A stretch of DNA of 57,042 nt from CAYYKD01 sp964471825 (GCA_964471825.1 CAYYKD010000024.1:1-57042), one strand, 5' to 3'; counted from the first letter of the stretch, positions 16,697 to 26,721 are shown. A program made the numbers and translations. The notes: generated by a model from the sequence alone, not told the origin.

Positions 16697-17668
16697 TTAA
16701 AACAATTTTAGCATTTTTGTCGGATCGCCTTTTAGAAAATCTTCAAAACGGTTGCTTGCACCTTGACTTAAATATCTTCTTAGTTTTGAAACATCGCTAT
16801 GTTCAACTCCCATAAGTCGGAAGTAAATATTTGTTCCATGTTTAACTTTTCCCCATTTAAAAAGTGTATTTAAATCTTGTATTTGTTCACCATCATAAAA
16901 GACTAAGACCTTTGTTGATGGGTATTTGCTTTCATAAGATGTGATAATTCTTTTCCAAGCTTCTACATTTCCGTTATGAAATAACTCATTTGAAACTAGT
17001 ACACCATATTGAGTAGAAAGTTTTTTCTTACCGGTTGCTTCTTGTTTGTCCGGGGTTTTCTCGGTTTTTTGTTCAGTACTTTTATTTATATCCTGTACCG
17101 GTTGAACTTTTGCCGGGCTAATTGATGGTTTAGGTGTTGACTCGGTAGAGTTTGATCCTATAAACTTCTTAAATAAAGCCTTACCACCATTTAATGTCTC
17201 AACTATTGCATCAAAACAATCTTTTGCTAATGGTCTGTCAAAACTATTGTCGTAGTCACCTATATAAACTACAACAAGCTCGTTTTCTTTAAGTGAATCT
17301 ATTGAACTCCAGCTTTCAGGGTTCTTAGGGTTTATAATAACCTGTCCTAACTGCGGGTGAAAATATGATAAAACAACATCAAAAACTTTGATTTGTGAGA
17401 ATTTCTCGTGCATTGAGGATAGGTTCTCTACATTATGTTTAAGATTAAATGATGAAGAGAAATAATTAAATTTATCAATTAAAAGTACATTTAAGGCTGC
17501 ACTATATTGAAACTGATCAATCTTTTTTTGGTCATATGCATCATTTATTAGATCTGCAGGATTATTTTTTTTGGACATTTGAGATATAAATCCATTTACT
17601 AATTTAAAATGCCGCAGTGCTACATTGAAACCTTTCCTTGTACTTATAAAGTCTAAGCTGTTTTTCAT
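16697..17668 (-). CDS. Conserved hypothetical protein between the dikinase-like gene and cfpA
   Basis: A 323-residue soluble protein I cannot assign to a family. I start at ATG 17668, preceded by AGGAG at good distance; an in-frame ATG five codons earlier overlaps that Shine-Dalgarno. The N-terminal domain (about 1-160) and C-terminal domain (220-323) are joined by a Lys/Pro/Thr-rich linker. The C-terminal part reads like a compact alpha/beta domain (VLVFYDGEQIQDL, NIYFRLMGVEH). No signal peptide or membrane span. It lies between cfpA and the dikinase-like gene, in the position I recall for a hypothetical gene in treponemes, so a filament-linked role is possible. Confidence 0.7.
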   Translation of the reverse strand: MKNSLDFISTRKGFNVALRHFKLVNGFISQMSKKNNPADLINDAYDQKKIDQFQYSAALNVLLIDKFNYFSSSFNLKHNVENLSSMHEKFSQIKVFDVVLSYFHPQLGQVIINPKNPESWSSIDSLKENELVVVYIGDYDNSFDRPLAKDCFDAIVETLNGGKALFKKFIGSNSTESTPKPSISPAKVQPVQDINKSTEQKTEKTPDKQEATGKKKLSTQYGVLVSNELFHNGNVEAWKRIITSYESKYPSTKVLVFYDGEQIQDLNTLFKWGKVKHGTNIYFRLMGVEHSDVSKLRRYLSQGASNRFEDFLKGDPTKMLKLF

Positions 17669-17750
17669 AGGTTCTCCTAACAAAATTCTTATATATATTA
17701 ACGGTATTCCGGTATATTCTGGTTTAAAAAGAAGTCAAAAAACAAAATTT

Positions 17751-17780
17751 AAAAATGCTAAGGTTACCCCTAGCATTTTT
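17751..17780 (-). terminator. Intrinsic terminator after cfpA
   Basis: AAAAATGCTA (17751-17760) pairs perfectly with TAGCATTTTT (17771-17780) around a 10-base loop. On the minus strand the stem is followed by AAATTTTG. It lies 14 bases past the cfpA stop and would separate, at least partly, the abundant cfpA message from the two genes downstream. Confidence 0.8.
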
Positions 17781-17793
17781 AAAAATTTGATAA

Positions 17794-19722
17794 TTATATT
17801 TCAGAAAGTCCATCTTCCTTACTTACATCAACTATACCCTCTGGGGCATTTACAGTTGTTTCTTCAAGAAAATCCATTTGATAAGCTTCTCCTGAGTCAC
17901 CTGAATCTGATGAGAATGTCATATTGATATCTTCTCTAACAGTTGATCTTCTTCTGGAGTATGAAGCGAATGCAGCATCCTGGAATCCTTTACTAACGCC
18001 ATGTAAGAACTCATTTAATACATTGGCCATACCATTCAATGTAAATCTCTTTCTCTTGATTGATGTAATATCAACATCAAGAACTAGACCCGGTTGGATG
18101 TGGTAAGGGTTGATTTTATAGTCAAAATCATTAAATTCTTTAAACAGAAATGCAATTCTATCTTCAACAGCAACTCTTTCGATAGGATTCTGATTAAGAT
18201 AAGTTTGTTTTAACTTTTCTTTCATTATAATAAATCTTTTCTTAACTTCCTCTTTCTCAATTATATATGATCTGTTGAATTTTTGAACTTCAGTGTCTTC
18301 AGGTTTAACATGAATAACCTCATTCCACTCAATTTCTTCTTGTTTAAATTCGTCTTTACCAAGAAGAGTTCTTTTTTTATTAATAGTTTTGATCATTCTG
18401 TTAGAAATATCTAAATAATCAAGCTTTGGTTTCTTCTTCCTATATAGATCATCTACTATATCCCAAACATATTCTATCTGTGCTTTGAATGACATATATT
18501 GTTTATCATAAGCATCCCTATCTTTTTTTAACTGTTCTTGGTCAAAATAGGTTAATCTAATATTGAATCTTTCATCCGGTAGTTCATCCGGGTCTGTATC
18601 TTCATATTCTCTAATTAAACAATCTCTTGCATTTTTAAGGTTTTCAATATATTGATATCCCATCTTAGAAGTGTCAAGGATACTTGTAATCATGTTGATT
18701 GCAGTGTTATATCCTCTATTTCGAATATTTTCATTGTCAAGTATCTTCTTTAAGTTTTCTCTAATACCAAGAGCGTCATATTCTGAATTTGGAATTTCAG
18801 CTCTAAGTTCTTCAATTTTTTCCATTAGAGATTTTGCAAGGAATTTATATCTCTTTGAATCCGGATTATCAGCTTCATCAGATGTGTATTCTTCAACATT
18901 TGCCATTTTTTCAAAAATAACTTCTGTATCAGTCAAGTCATCTTTTCCTTCATCAGCCCTTGCATCTTTAAGTTCTTCAATTTTTCTGTCAAGAAGGTCC
19001 ATAATATGCTTAGAAATTAGGTCCTTAATAAGGTAATTTACATATGTCTGATAATGAAAGATTGGAGAAACTAACTCAGAGTCAAGAATATTAACTGAAA
19101 GCTTAACATCTGTTACAGTTTTTGGTCTATTTAAATTATCTTTAAAAGAACATTTAACTATAGAGTAAGCATTTTCACCTCTAACAAATGCACCAACATC
19201 AGCTTTTTGTCTAAGAAGTGAATTGGTGTGGTTTTCTAACTCATTTACACCTCTCTGTATGTGTCCCTGTAAGTGACCATACATATTGATCATAGACTTT
19301 TCTATCTCACCAGTATTGAATTTGTCCATACCACCGATTTGATCAAGCAGTTGAGCAACCTCTCTAGGCGTATATCTTGCCAATGTTTTTAGTTCTTCTT
19401 TGTCAATGAAATTTCTGACTTTTTTAACCATTTCATCTTCAGTCGTTACAACAAATCTGTTAAACATGTTCTGATAGTTCTGATTATAGTAGTTATAGAG
19501 TTTTTCTTTTAATCCGCCCATAACATCAAGTCTTTCGAGTGTTGACTTCGGTAATTTCGCAGCTATGTGGTTCATAACCTTATCAACTTCTTCCCTTACT
19601 ACTGTTTCAACCTCAGATTGTTGATCTCTAAATTCCTGAGCTAATGAATTTCTGGAACCTACCGCACTCGGTTTTTCCGGATGAAAAACATTAGGGCTTT
19701 TTGGTAAATCAAGATGCGCCAT
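17794..19722 (-). CDS. cfpA: Cytoplasmic filament protein A (CfpA)
   Basis: A 642-residue acidic, helical protein matching the spirochaete CfpA family as I remember it, notably the stretch from GGLKEKLYNYYNQNYQN through the region ending QLLDQIGGMDKF (about 65-130) and GHLQGHIQRGVNELENHTN. CfpA builds the ribbon of cytoplasmic filaments that runs beneath the periplasmic flagella and affects cell division. There is no signal peptide. The C-terminus is Ser/Glu-rich and probably flexible. It has its own strong candidate promoter and a terminator. This gene is the main reason I assign the window to a spirochaete. The assignment is from memory of the family. Confidence 0.82.
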   Translation of the reverse strand: MAHLDLPKSPNVFHPEKPSAVGSRNSLAQEFRDQQSEVETVVREEVDKVMNHIAAKLPKSTLERLDVMGGLKEKLYNYYNQNYQNMFNRFVVTTEDEMVKKVRNFIDKEELKTLARYTPREVAQLLDQIGGMDKFNTGEIEKSMINMYGHLQGHIQRGVNELENHTNSLLRQKADVGAFVRGENAYSIVKCSFKDNLNRPKTVTDVKLSVNILDSELVSPIFHYQTYVNYLIKDLISKHIMDLLDRKIEELKDARADEGKDDLTDTEVIFEKMANVEEYTSDEADNPDSKRYKFLAKSLMEKIEELRAEIPNSEYDALGIRENLKKILDNENIRNRGYNTAINMITSILDTSKMGYQYIENLKNARDCLIREYEDTDPDELPDERFNIRLTYFDQEQLKKDRDAYDKQYMSFKAQIEYVWDIVDDLYRKKKPKLDYLDISNRMIKTINKKRTLLGKDEFKQEEIEWNEVIHVKPEDTEVQKFNRSYIIEKEEVKKRFIIMKEKLKQTYLNQNPIERVAVEDRIAFLFKEFNDFDYKINPYHIQPGLVLDVDITSIKRKRFTLNGMANVLNEFLHGVSKGFQDAAFASYSRRRSTVREDINMTFSSDSGDSGEAYQMDFLEETTVNAPEGIVDVSKEDGLSEI

Positions 19723-19813
19723 ACTATTACTCCTTAATTTTTTATAAATAAAGTTTAAATCTTATTTTTCTTACCGTACAAGATTATCGTCAAGAAACGG
19801 TCTTTTGATTTAT

Positions 19814-19845
19814 ATTATAATGTTTTTTTTTTTTTTAATTGTCAA
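19814..19845 (-). promoter_or_regulatory. Candidate cfpA promoter with a homopolymer in the spacer
   Basis: On the minus strand: TTGACA (19845-19840), a spacer containing A14 (T14 at 19823-19836 on the plus strand), then TATAAT (19819-19814). The spacing is 20, three more than ideal; CATTAT (19822-19817) would give 17 but is a weaker -10. Changes in run length would tune this promoter. Confidence 0.55.
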
Positions 19846-19922
19846 GTCAAACAAAAAAAAATATTTTTTAATTGTCGCTCTTGCTTAATTTGAAACAATT
19901 TTAAACATTTTTTAAAAAAAAG

Positions 19923-19951
19923 TTTTCATATTACTAAATATATACTATAAT
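19923..19951 (+). promoter_or_regulatory. Candidate promoter for nrnA
   Basis: TTTTCA (19923-19928), a 17-base spacer, then consensus TATAAT (19946-19951). Transcription would start near 19958, so the ATG at 19954 would be outside or at the very edge of the message. Confidence 0.5.
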
Positions 19952-19953
19952 AT

Positions 19954-20994
19954 ATGCTTAATAATATCGCTTATTTTTGTGATAATTATACTATTTGTAG
20001 GTTAAAATTGGAAAAAAATATTAGCAGGAAATTTTTAAAGATACTATCTGAAGAATCTAAATTCATTATTACTTCACATGAGAGACCTGACGCAGATGCT
20101 GTGTCATCAATGGTATCTCTAGAGTATCTATTAAATATATTGGGAAAGGAAGTTTTATGCTTATCATCAGATGTGCCGGATGATAAATTTAGTTTTATAG
20201 ATGATAGGAAGCGGATTGTATATATTGACGATCATAAAACTGATTCAATTGATCTGTCAGAGTTTGTACTAATTGTGCTTGATACTAATGACATAAAAAA
20301 TACCGGTCGAATTGAAAAAGAGATTTCACCTTTTGTTAAAACCGTTTTTTTTATAGATCATCATTCTTATAAGTTATCAAATGAGAATAAATATTTTATT
20401 CGTGTATCGGCTTCATCAACCTGCGAGATAATCTATTCTATATATAAGCATTTTAAAGTGGCGATACCCAAAGAGATCGGTGATGCACTCTACTCAGGAA
20501 TTATCTCTGATACCGGTTCATTTCACTATCCAAAGACAAGTTCTTATACCTTTAAGATAGCATCAGAGCTTGTTAAGAATGGAACAGATCCTAATAGTAT
20601 TTATTTACTGTTATTTGAGCGAAATAGTCTTTCCTCTTTAAGAATTCACTCCTTGGTTCTTCAAACTCTGGATATAGTTGATGAGTCTTTTGCATTTATG
20701 GAAATCTCCAGGGAAATGTTAATGACATCCGGTGCATCTGATGAGGAATCTGAATCCTTAATTAATATCCCCTTATTATCACTTGGTATAGTTGCATCTG
20801 TTATTTTTAAAGAAAGGTCAGATGGTGTCAAAAAAGTTTCAATGAGATCAAAGGGGACTATAGATGTAGCTTCTTTTGCTCTTTCATATGGCGGGGGCGG
20901 GCATAGAAATGCGGCCGGGTTTAAACTGAAAAATTCTGATAGTTTTGATCAGGTTAAAAAAGCTTTGATTGAATTTTTGAGGACATATAAATAG
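19954..20994 (+). CDS. nrnA: DHH-family phosphoesterase (nanoRNase/pAp phosphatase)
   Basis: A 346-residue cytoplasmic enzyme that degrades short RNA oligonucleotides and dephosphorylates pAp. The DHH domain shows ITSHERPDADAV, the VLDTND segment and FFIDHHSYK, all metal ligands; the DHHA1 substrate domain ends SYGGGGHRNAAGF. The start is uncertain. The ATG at 19954 lies only 3 bases after a TATAAT box and has no ribosome-binding site. An in-frame TTG at 20008, with TAGG 6 bases upstream, would give the usual N-terminal length (about 25 residues before ITSH) and seems more likely. It is transcribed divergently from cfpA. Confidence 0.92.
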   Translation: MLNNIAYFCDNYTICRLKLEKNISRKFLKILSEESKFIITSHERPDADAVSSMVSLEYLLNILGKEVLCLSSDVPDDKFSFIDDRKRIVYIDDHKTDSIDLSEFVLIVLDTNDIKNTGRIEKEISPFVKTVFFIDHHSYKLSNENKYFIRVSASSTCEIIYSIYKHFKVAIPKEIGDALYSGIISDTGSFHYPKTSSYTFKIASELVKNGTDPNSIYLLLFERNSLSSLRIHSLVLQTLDIVDESFAFMEISREMLMTSGASDEESESLINIPLLSLGIVASVIFKERSDGVKKVSMRSKGTIDVASFALSYGGGGHRNAAGFKLKNSDSFDQVKKALIEFLRTYK

Positions 20995-21035
20995 TTTGAG
21001 TATAGTTTTTTATTACTTTTTTTGTTTTTTTGTTT

Positions 21036-21065
21036 GATCTTTTTATGTAAGATCTTTTTATGTAA
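21036..21065. repeat. 15-bp perfect tandem repeat
   Basis: GATCTTTTTATGTAA occurs twice back to back in the gap between nrnA and the chemoreceptor gene. Confidence 0.9.
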
Positions 21066-21110
21066 GAGTATATAGATTTATTTTGAGATAATTGAAAAAG
21101 AGGAGAGTAT

Positions 21111-22961
21111 ATGTTTAAAGACATGAGTATTAAGTTTAAGATTATGGCGACTTCAGTTTTTGGGATAGTTCTTTTGGGGGTGATCCTATCATTTGTCTAT
21201 ATAAATACGGTTTATAACCAGGCGGAACAGGCAATTATTGATAAATCCAGATCTCTCTTAAAAACAGTTGATGCAGCCAGAGATAATATGGCAAAAAAGA
21301 TTGATATGGGTGTTATGCGAAATTTTGAAGAGCTGAGATTGTTGAATAGAAATGATCTACTATTGGAAGCGGTTCCTGTGGTAACTTCCCTAAAAATAGC
21401 TGAGGTTAACAATGATGAGGGGCTTTTTAAATTTAAAGCGCCAAAAGAGCAGCCCCGTAATCCTGTAAATACACCTGATGAAGTAGAGCTTGAGGCTATC
21501 AGGATTCTTGCTCAAGGTAATGCTAAAGAATATATCGTGAAGGAATCAAATCAGATAAGATTTTTTACACCTGTTGTTTTGTCTGAGGAATGTATGTACT
21601 GTCATGGATTGCCAAAAGGGGAGCTTGATCCTCTAGGCGGAATCAAAGAGGGGTGGGCACCGGGTGAGATTAGAGGTGCATTTGAAATTATAGGTTCATT
21701 ATCAGGCGTTAGAGCCTTGCAAAGACGCTCTGTACTTCTTATTAGTATTATAACTTTAGTTATAGTGTTGATTATATCAGTGTTATTGTTTGTGATTGTT
21801 AAGATGATAACAAGACCGATCGTTGAGTATATCAAAGATTTTGATTCTGCCTCAAATGGTGATCTTACAGTAAGGGCCAGCATCTATTCAAATGATGAGA
21901 TTGGGGTTATATCAGGATATTTCAATAACTTTATCGGCTCTCTTGGTAAGATGATTACTGAAATCGGTTCAGTAACAGTAGCAACTTCTGAAACAAGCTC
22001 AGACCTAGCTTCTAATGCGATAGAAACAGCAAGTGCAATAGAGGAGATTAGGGCTAACACAGAACACATGAAAGATAAGATAGTAACGCTTGATAAAGAG
22101 GTGTCAACTTCTACAGATTCTGCCAAACATGTTAAATCAAATATTGCCGGTTTACTCGATCTTATAAATGATCAGGCCTCTGCAATTGATGAGTCAAGTG
22201 CCTCAATAGAGGAGATTTCTCAGTCCATCAAGAATATTGCCGATACAACTCAGGAAAAACTTAAGATAACCAATAGACTTGAGTCTACAGCTCTTGAGGG
22301 AGAGCAGGAGATGGATAATACTCTTGAGCTTATTAAGAAGGTGTCGGATTCTGCTAATCTGATCCTTGATATGATAAATGTAATACAGAATATCGCAAGT
22401 CAAACAGATCTTCTTGCTATGAATGCAGCTATTGAGGCGGCACACGCAGGGGACGCCGGTAAAGGGTTTGCTGTTGTTGCAGATGAGATAAGAAAACTGG
22501 CTGAGAACTCAAGCAACTCGGCAAAACAGATTGGTAAGTCATTAAATGAGGTCAGCGAGTATATTAAAATATCTGAACAATCAACAAGTAGAACTTCAGA
22601 GATCTTTTTAAATATGGTAAATGGTATAAAGGAAGTTGCGATGAGTATGCTTGAGATGAACAATTCAACACAGGAATTGTCTCTAGGAAGCAGCCAGATT
22701 CTACAGGCTTTATCATCACTTATATCAATAACCGAGAAGGTAAAGAGTTCTAGTTATGAGATGGATGATAAGGTTAAAAATATTACAAGTTCCATGGAGC
22801 AGCTCTCTATGATCTCGGCTGACACACGAAACGGCATGAGTGAGATGACAATAGGAATAAATGAAATAGCTAAAGCCGCAGATGAGATATCAAGAGCCGG
22901 TAACAAAAATGAAGAGATAGTTCAGCAGTTAAAAGTGCTTGTGGCTAAGTTTAAGGTGTAG
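21111..22961 (+). CDS. Methyl-accepting chemotaxis protein with a CxxCH haem-binding motif in its sensor
   Basis: A 616-residue chemoreceptor. A membrane span at about 11-31, a periplasmic sensor (32-205), a second span (207-230), HAMP (231-285) and a full signalling domain with the hairpin tip DLLAMNAAIEAAHAGDAGKGFAVVADEI split across its centre. The sensor resembles the Tll0287-like/DUF3365 domain and contains Cys161-x-x-Cys164-His165 (CMYCHG), the c-type haem attachment signature. Such receptors are thought to sense redox or gaseous ligands. The ribosome-binding site is AGGAG. No chemotaxis partner genes are adjacent. Haem attachment requires cytochrome c maturation, which this window does not show. 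Confidence 0.93.
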   Translation: MFKDMSIKFKIMATSVFGIVLLGVILSFVYINTVYNQAEQAIIDKSRSLLKTVDAARDNMAKKIDMGVMRNFEELRLLNRNDLLLEAVPVVTSLKIAEVNNDEGLFKFKAPKEQPRNPVNTPDEVELEAIRILAQGNAKEYIVKESNQIRFFTPVVLSEECMYCHGLPKGELDPLGGIKEGWAPGEIRGAFEIIGSLSGVRALQRRSVLLISIITLVIVLIISVLLFVIVKMITRPIVEYIKDFDSASNGDLTVRASIYSNDEIGVISGYFNNFIGSLGKMITEIGSVTVATSETSSDLASNAIETASAIEEIRANTEHMKDKIVTLDKEVSTSTDSAKHVKSNIAGLLDLINDQASAIDESSASIEEISQSIKNIADTTQEKLKITNRLESTALEGEQEMDNTLELIKKVSDSANLILDMINVIQNIASQTDLLAMNAAIEAAHAGDAGKGFAVVADEIRKLAENSSNSAKQIGKSLNEVSEYIKISEQSTSRTSEIFLNMVNGIKEVAMSMLEMNNSTQELSLGSSQILQALSSLISITEKVKSSSYEMDDKVKNITSSMEQLSMISADTRNGMSEMTIGINEIAKAADEISRAGNKNEEIVQQLKVLVAKFKV

Positions 22962-23049
22962 GTTGATTTAATAGTGAGGTTATTCGGTAAGAGCCTCGGT
23001 AGTCTTTAATTTAATTGGGTTATAATTTTCGATAATATTTTGTTAATGG

Positions 23050-25412
23050 ATGGATAATTTGGATAAAGTGCAGTTTAAGATTCGTGACGGATTAGAAAGT
23101 ATTGTTGATAAAAATGGGGTGTTGATAGTCAAGGGAGCATTTCCTGAGCTAAAAGAGGGCGATTTTGATATAAAGTTTTCTAATCCCGGAAAAAACTTTA
23201 TTGCACCCGAGATAACGTCCTTCTATGTCTTTATNNNNNNNNNNCATTCACTCTTGATTCAGAGATGGATTCAGGCCGGCAGGAGTTGAGATTAAGGTAC
23301 CGGGCTGCAAGTAATCAGAGATATTGTCAATTTTCGATCAAGGGTGGTCAGGAGATAAGGTTTGTAGTATATAACAACGGGAAACCGACATTTCAGACTT
23401 CATGGATAAAGATAACAGATAATTCTCTATTTGATGAAAAGAATAATATTATTTTTTCAGTGTTTGAATCCACTACTACTGTTATTGTTAATGATACTGT
23501 TATTCTTAATATTGATGAAACCCCGGAAGAATCAGGTGAAGCCGGACTTATTTTTTATAGTCATAATAATGAGACTATAGATTTAAAGATTAAGAATTTA
23601 TCTTTTTCAACAGATGTCATAAATTTTGAACCAATTCTAGAAATGCCCAAAAATCCGGCAGTCTATTTCATGCATGCAAACGACTTCTATGAACAGGGGC
23701 GTTATGAGCTTGCATTGGTTTACTATCGAAAAGGCTTGTTATTTGGAAATGGTGATCATAAGATATACAATAGAATGGGCAATTTGTTCTTTATGATAGA
23801 GGAATATCAGAGTGCACTTTCATATTATTTTACATCAATGAAGTCAGAGCCGGATAGACCTGAATACAATGTGAATTACACTCGAACTCTTTGCAGGCTT
23901 GAGCGGATAGAGGAAGCAGATCTGTGGTTTAGAAAATGTACTGATAGTGGGTACTCAGACAATGAGTTGATTGTTGATTATTCTGCTATTTTGATAAAAA
24001 AGAACAAACTAAATGAAGCTGTTACACTTCTTAGGTCAATTGAGTCCAAGGCAGAAGGGATGTCACCATTTCATTATCGGATTGGGAAGGCCTTGATTGA
24101 TACAGGTGAGGTCTCTGAGGGAAAGAAGCATCTCTATAAAGCTGCCAAGATTATTTCAAAAAACGATCCATCCTCAGCTGCTATAATTTTAAAATATTCT
24201 ATAGATAGAATCCCGGATGGTGATTCGGTAAAACTTCTCTGTTCCCTTCTAAGAGAGAAGAAGGAGTTTAAATCAATATATGAGTTGGTTAAGAGTTCTA
24301 GAGTCAGTGTCGAGATAGATGAACAGTTGTTTGACTACTTGATTGAGTCAGAGATAGAGTCAGGGCTTTTTACTCATGCAGATGAGGAGTTTAAGAAGTA
24401 TTCTCACCTTGCGGTTTCCAATACGGCAATACTCTTGAGAGCAAGAATACTCTTTGCCAAGACGGACTACCAAGGGGCTTTAGAGTTGATCGAACAGTTA
24501 GTTAAGATCATTGACACCGTAACGGTCAACAAAAACACGCTTATCCTATTTGCTATAAGATGTAATTCTAAACTTAATATTTTTAATGAATCTGATAAAC
24601 TTATCGAGAAACTTGAACCTGATAATGCGGATTATTATCAGGCCGTTCTAGAGTATGGCATGTTGCTTGTTGATTTTGGTCAATATGAGTTGGCATTAGA
24701 GGTTTTTAGTAAAGTAGAAAATAACTTTAAAGACGATGGTGAGTTTTTTTATAACAGAGGTCTTGCATATATGGGGTTAAATAATTATCTCTCTGCAAAG
24801 CAGGAGTTTTTAACAGCATACAAACTAACCGATAAACACCCTTCAATCTCAATGGAGTTGGCGACTGCATTTTTTTACTCGACTGATTATCACGAGGGGA
24901 TTGCAGTACTAGCTGAGAATTATGATAATATGCCGGATGATGGCAGAAAAGACAATCTATATGCCAACCTTCTAATGTCGTTAAATAAGGTTGCTGAGGC
25001 TCAGAGGTATTATTATCACGCTCTAGAGGTTGATCCGGAGAATGAGGAGTATGGGCTAAACCTGGCAGAATCATTCTATAGGTTGAAGGACTACGAAAAT
25101 GCTATGATGATTGTGAAGCAGATAATAAAAAAAGATAAAATGGATCGTGCTAAGGCACTCTATATGAAACTTAAAAGTCATCTATATGATACAATAGGGT
25201 GTTCAGGTTGTGATAGAGAGTGGGATTTTCCAAAAAATGCAGTTACGGTTAAGTTAGATCCGGCAAAAATTGATACTCTGAGTGAGGATAGCCCTGCAGG
25301 TAATTGTCCGGTCTGCGGTGTTGTTTATTGTGTTAAGTGTGCCGGTAAGGGTAAACAATCAAAGTGTTTAAGATGCGGCGGTGAATTAAATTATGATTTG
25401 CCCGGTATTTAA
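23050..25412 (+). CDS. TPR-repeat protein with lectin-like N-terminus and C-terminal zinc ribbons, interrupted by a scaffold gap
   Basis: About 780 residues. The N-terminal 190 residues alternate beta-strand patterns and look like a concanavalin/LamG-type sandwich (FTLDSEMDSGRQELRLRY, then EAGLIFYSHNNET). Many TPR units follow (AVYFMHANDFYEQGRYELAL, HKIYNRMGNLFFMIEEY and others). The end holds paired cysteines: CSGCDREW, CPVCGVVYCVKC and CLRCGG, zinc-ribbon-like. A 10-N gap lies at 23235-23244, and the two parts are in different frames; downstream of it the frame is open from 23247, before the ATG at 23265. No signal peptide, so probably cytoplasmic. Function unknown; likely a protein-interaction scaffold. 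Confidence 0.8.
23235..23244. other. Scaffold gap (10 N) inside the TPR/zinc-ribbon gene
   Basis: Ten undetermined bases in the lectin-like domain. The frames on the two sides do not match a 10-base gap, so its true length differs. Confidence 0.95.
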
Positions 25413-25481
25413 TAATATAGATTTTTGCAAGAGCCTTTTGAGATAAAAGTTTTTTCAGTTGCATTTAAAATGGAGATAAAA

Positions 25482-26135
25482 ATGATAGATTTTCATACGC
25501 ATACATTTTTTTCTGACGGTGCCTTGTCACCAGCAGAACATGTTCGAAGAGCTATAGTTTCCGGATACAAAGTTTTAGGTATAACAGATCATGTAGACCA
25601 ATCAAATATTGAGTTTGTTTACAGTTCTATAAAACGATTTGTAGACTCGCTTGACGGATCAGGCTGGGATATTCATGTGATCCCCGGAATTGAGATAACT
25701 CATGTGCCGGCCAAGAAGATCGCCTCATTGGTTAAAGATGCACGAAGTATGGGGATAAGGTTGATAATAGTTCATGGCGAATCGCCGGTTGAACCTGTTG
25801 AGATTGGTACAAACAGGGCATCTATAGAGGCAGGCGTGGATATTCTTGCACACCCCGGTTTAATATTACCTGAGGATGTTAAACTGGCAGCAGAAATGGG
25901 AGTTTCCCTTGAAGTAACGGCTAAGAAGGGACATTCAATTACAAATGGATGGGTTAGTAAACTTGCAAATATCCATAACTGTAAACTGGTTCTGAATTCT
26001 GATGGGCATGCACCGGGAGATTTGCTAACTCCATCATTCAGAAATACAGTAATGAGAGGTGCAGGAATGGATGATTTGCAGATAGAATCGCTTGAAAAAA
26101 ATATGATTTTTATGTCGGAAAAACTTTGGGGGTAG
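25482..26135 (+). CDS. PHP-domain phosphoesterase
   Basis: A 217-residue PHP-family metal hydrolase. Metal-ligand motifs appear in order: DFHTHTFFSDG at the N-terminus, GITDHVD, PGIEITHV, IVHGES, ILAHPG and NSDGHAPGD at the C-terminus. I start at ATG 25482, six bases after GGAG (25472-25475); the open frame reaches a TTG at 25425 but without support. The substrate cannot be told; single-domain PHP proteins include histidinol phosphatases and nucleases or phosphatases acting on small phosphoesters. It is followed after 1 base by the YggT gene. Confidence 0.88.
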   Translation: MIDFHTHTFFSDGALSPAEHVRRAIVSGYKVLGITDHVDQSNIEFVYSSIKRFVDSLDGSGWDIHVIPGIEITHVPAKKIASLVKDARSMGIRLIIVHGESPVEPVEIGTNRASIEAGVDILAHPGLILPEDVKLAAEMGVSLEVTAKKGHSITNGWVSKLANIHNCKLVLNSDGHAPGDLLTPSFRNTVMRGAGMDDLQIESLEKNMIFMSEKLWG

Positions 26136-26136
26136 A

Positions 26137-26721
26137 ATGTTATCAGTTATAGGTACAATTTTAAGTTTTATTATATCATTGTTTATGATACTTTTGACAG
26201 TGAGGGTGTTTATTTCATGGTTAAGTTTGCCATATTCTAACTGGATATATTATATCGAGAAGATAACAAATCCGCCGGTCAATTTTTTTAGGCGGCATTT
26301 ACCGGTAAGAATTGGTGTCTTTGATATCTCAATAGTATTTCTATTTGCTTCCCTTGCAATAGTACAGATGCTTATTAATGATGTGATGGTTGCAGGTTTG
26401 CCGATAACATTCGGCTATCTACTTTCATTTATTGTTTATCTGGTAAAGATGGTAGTTAGTTTTGTATTCTTCTCACTAATACTTGGAACTATTATACTTC
26501 TGGTTATCTCATATACTTCGGGGGCCATACATCATCCGGTTGTATCTGCATTTAAGTCAATAATTGATCCGTTTGTTATGACTATGGCCAAGATATTTAA
26601 ACTGAGGAAGCTAAATGCTGCAAAGATCTATCTTATTATTCTGCTTGTTGTGTTGATCATCGCAGGGTTTGTTGTAGATAACCTTCTGATGTTGTTATAT
26701 AATATTGTTAAATTATTCTAG
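26137..26721 (+). CDS. YggT-family membrane protein
   Basis: A 194-residue integral membrane protein containing two YggT-type repeats, each with a hydrophobic helix, the short re-entrant region and a second helix. The first has TVRVFISWL and NPPVNFFRRHLP, the second SFKSIIDPF-like sequence. YggT proteins are associated with osmotic tolerance and, in some bacteria, with division or cell-envelope functions. It begins 1 base after the PHP gene, so the two are an operon. No enzymatic residues are evident. Confidence 0.8.
   Translation: MLSVIGTILSFIISLFMILLTVRVFISWLSLPYSNWIYYIEKITNPPVNFFRRHLPVRIGVFDISIVFLFASLAIVQMLINDVMVAGLPITFGYLLSFIVYLVKMVVSFVFFSLILGTIILLVISYTSGAIHHPVVSAFKSIIDPFVMTMAKIFKLRKLNAAKIYLIILLVVLIIAGFVVDNLLMLLYNIVKLF

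Noticed and set aside
24727..25074. A 115-codon minus-strand frame inside the TPR gene
   Set aside because: Antisense to well-formed TPR repeats.
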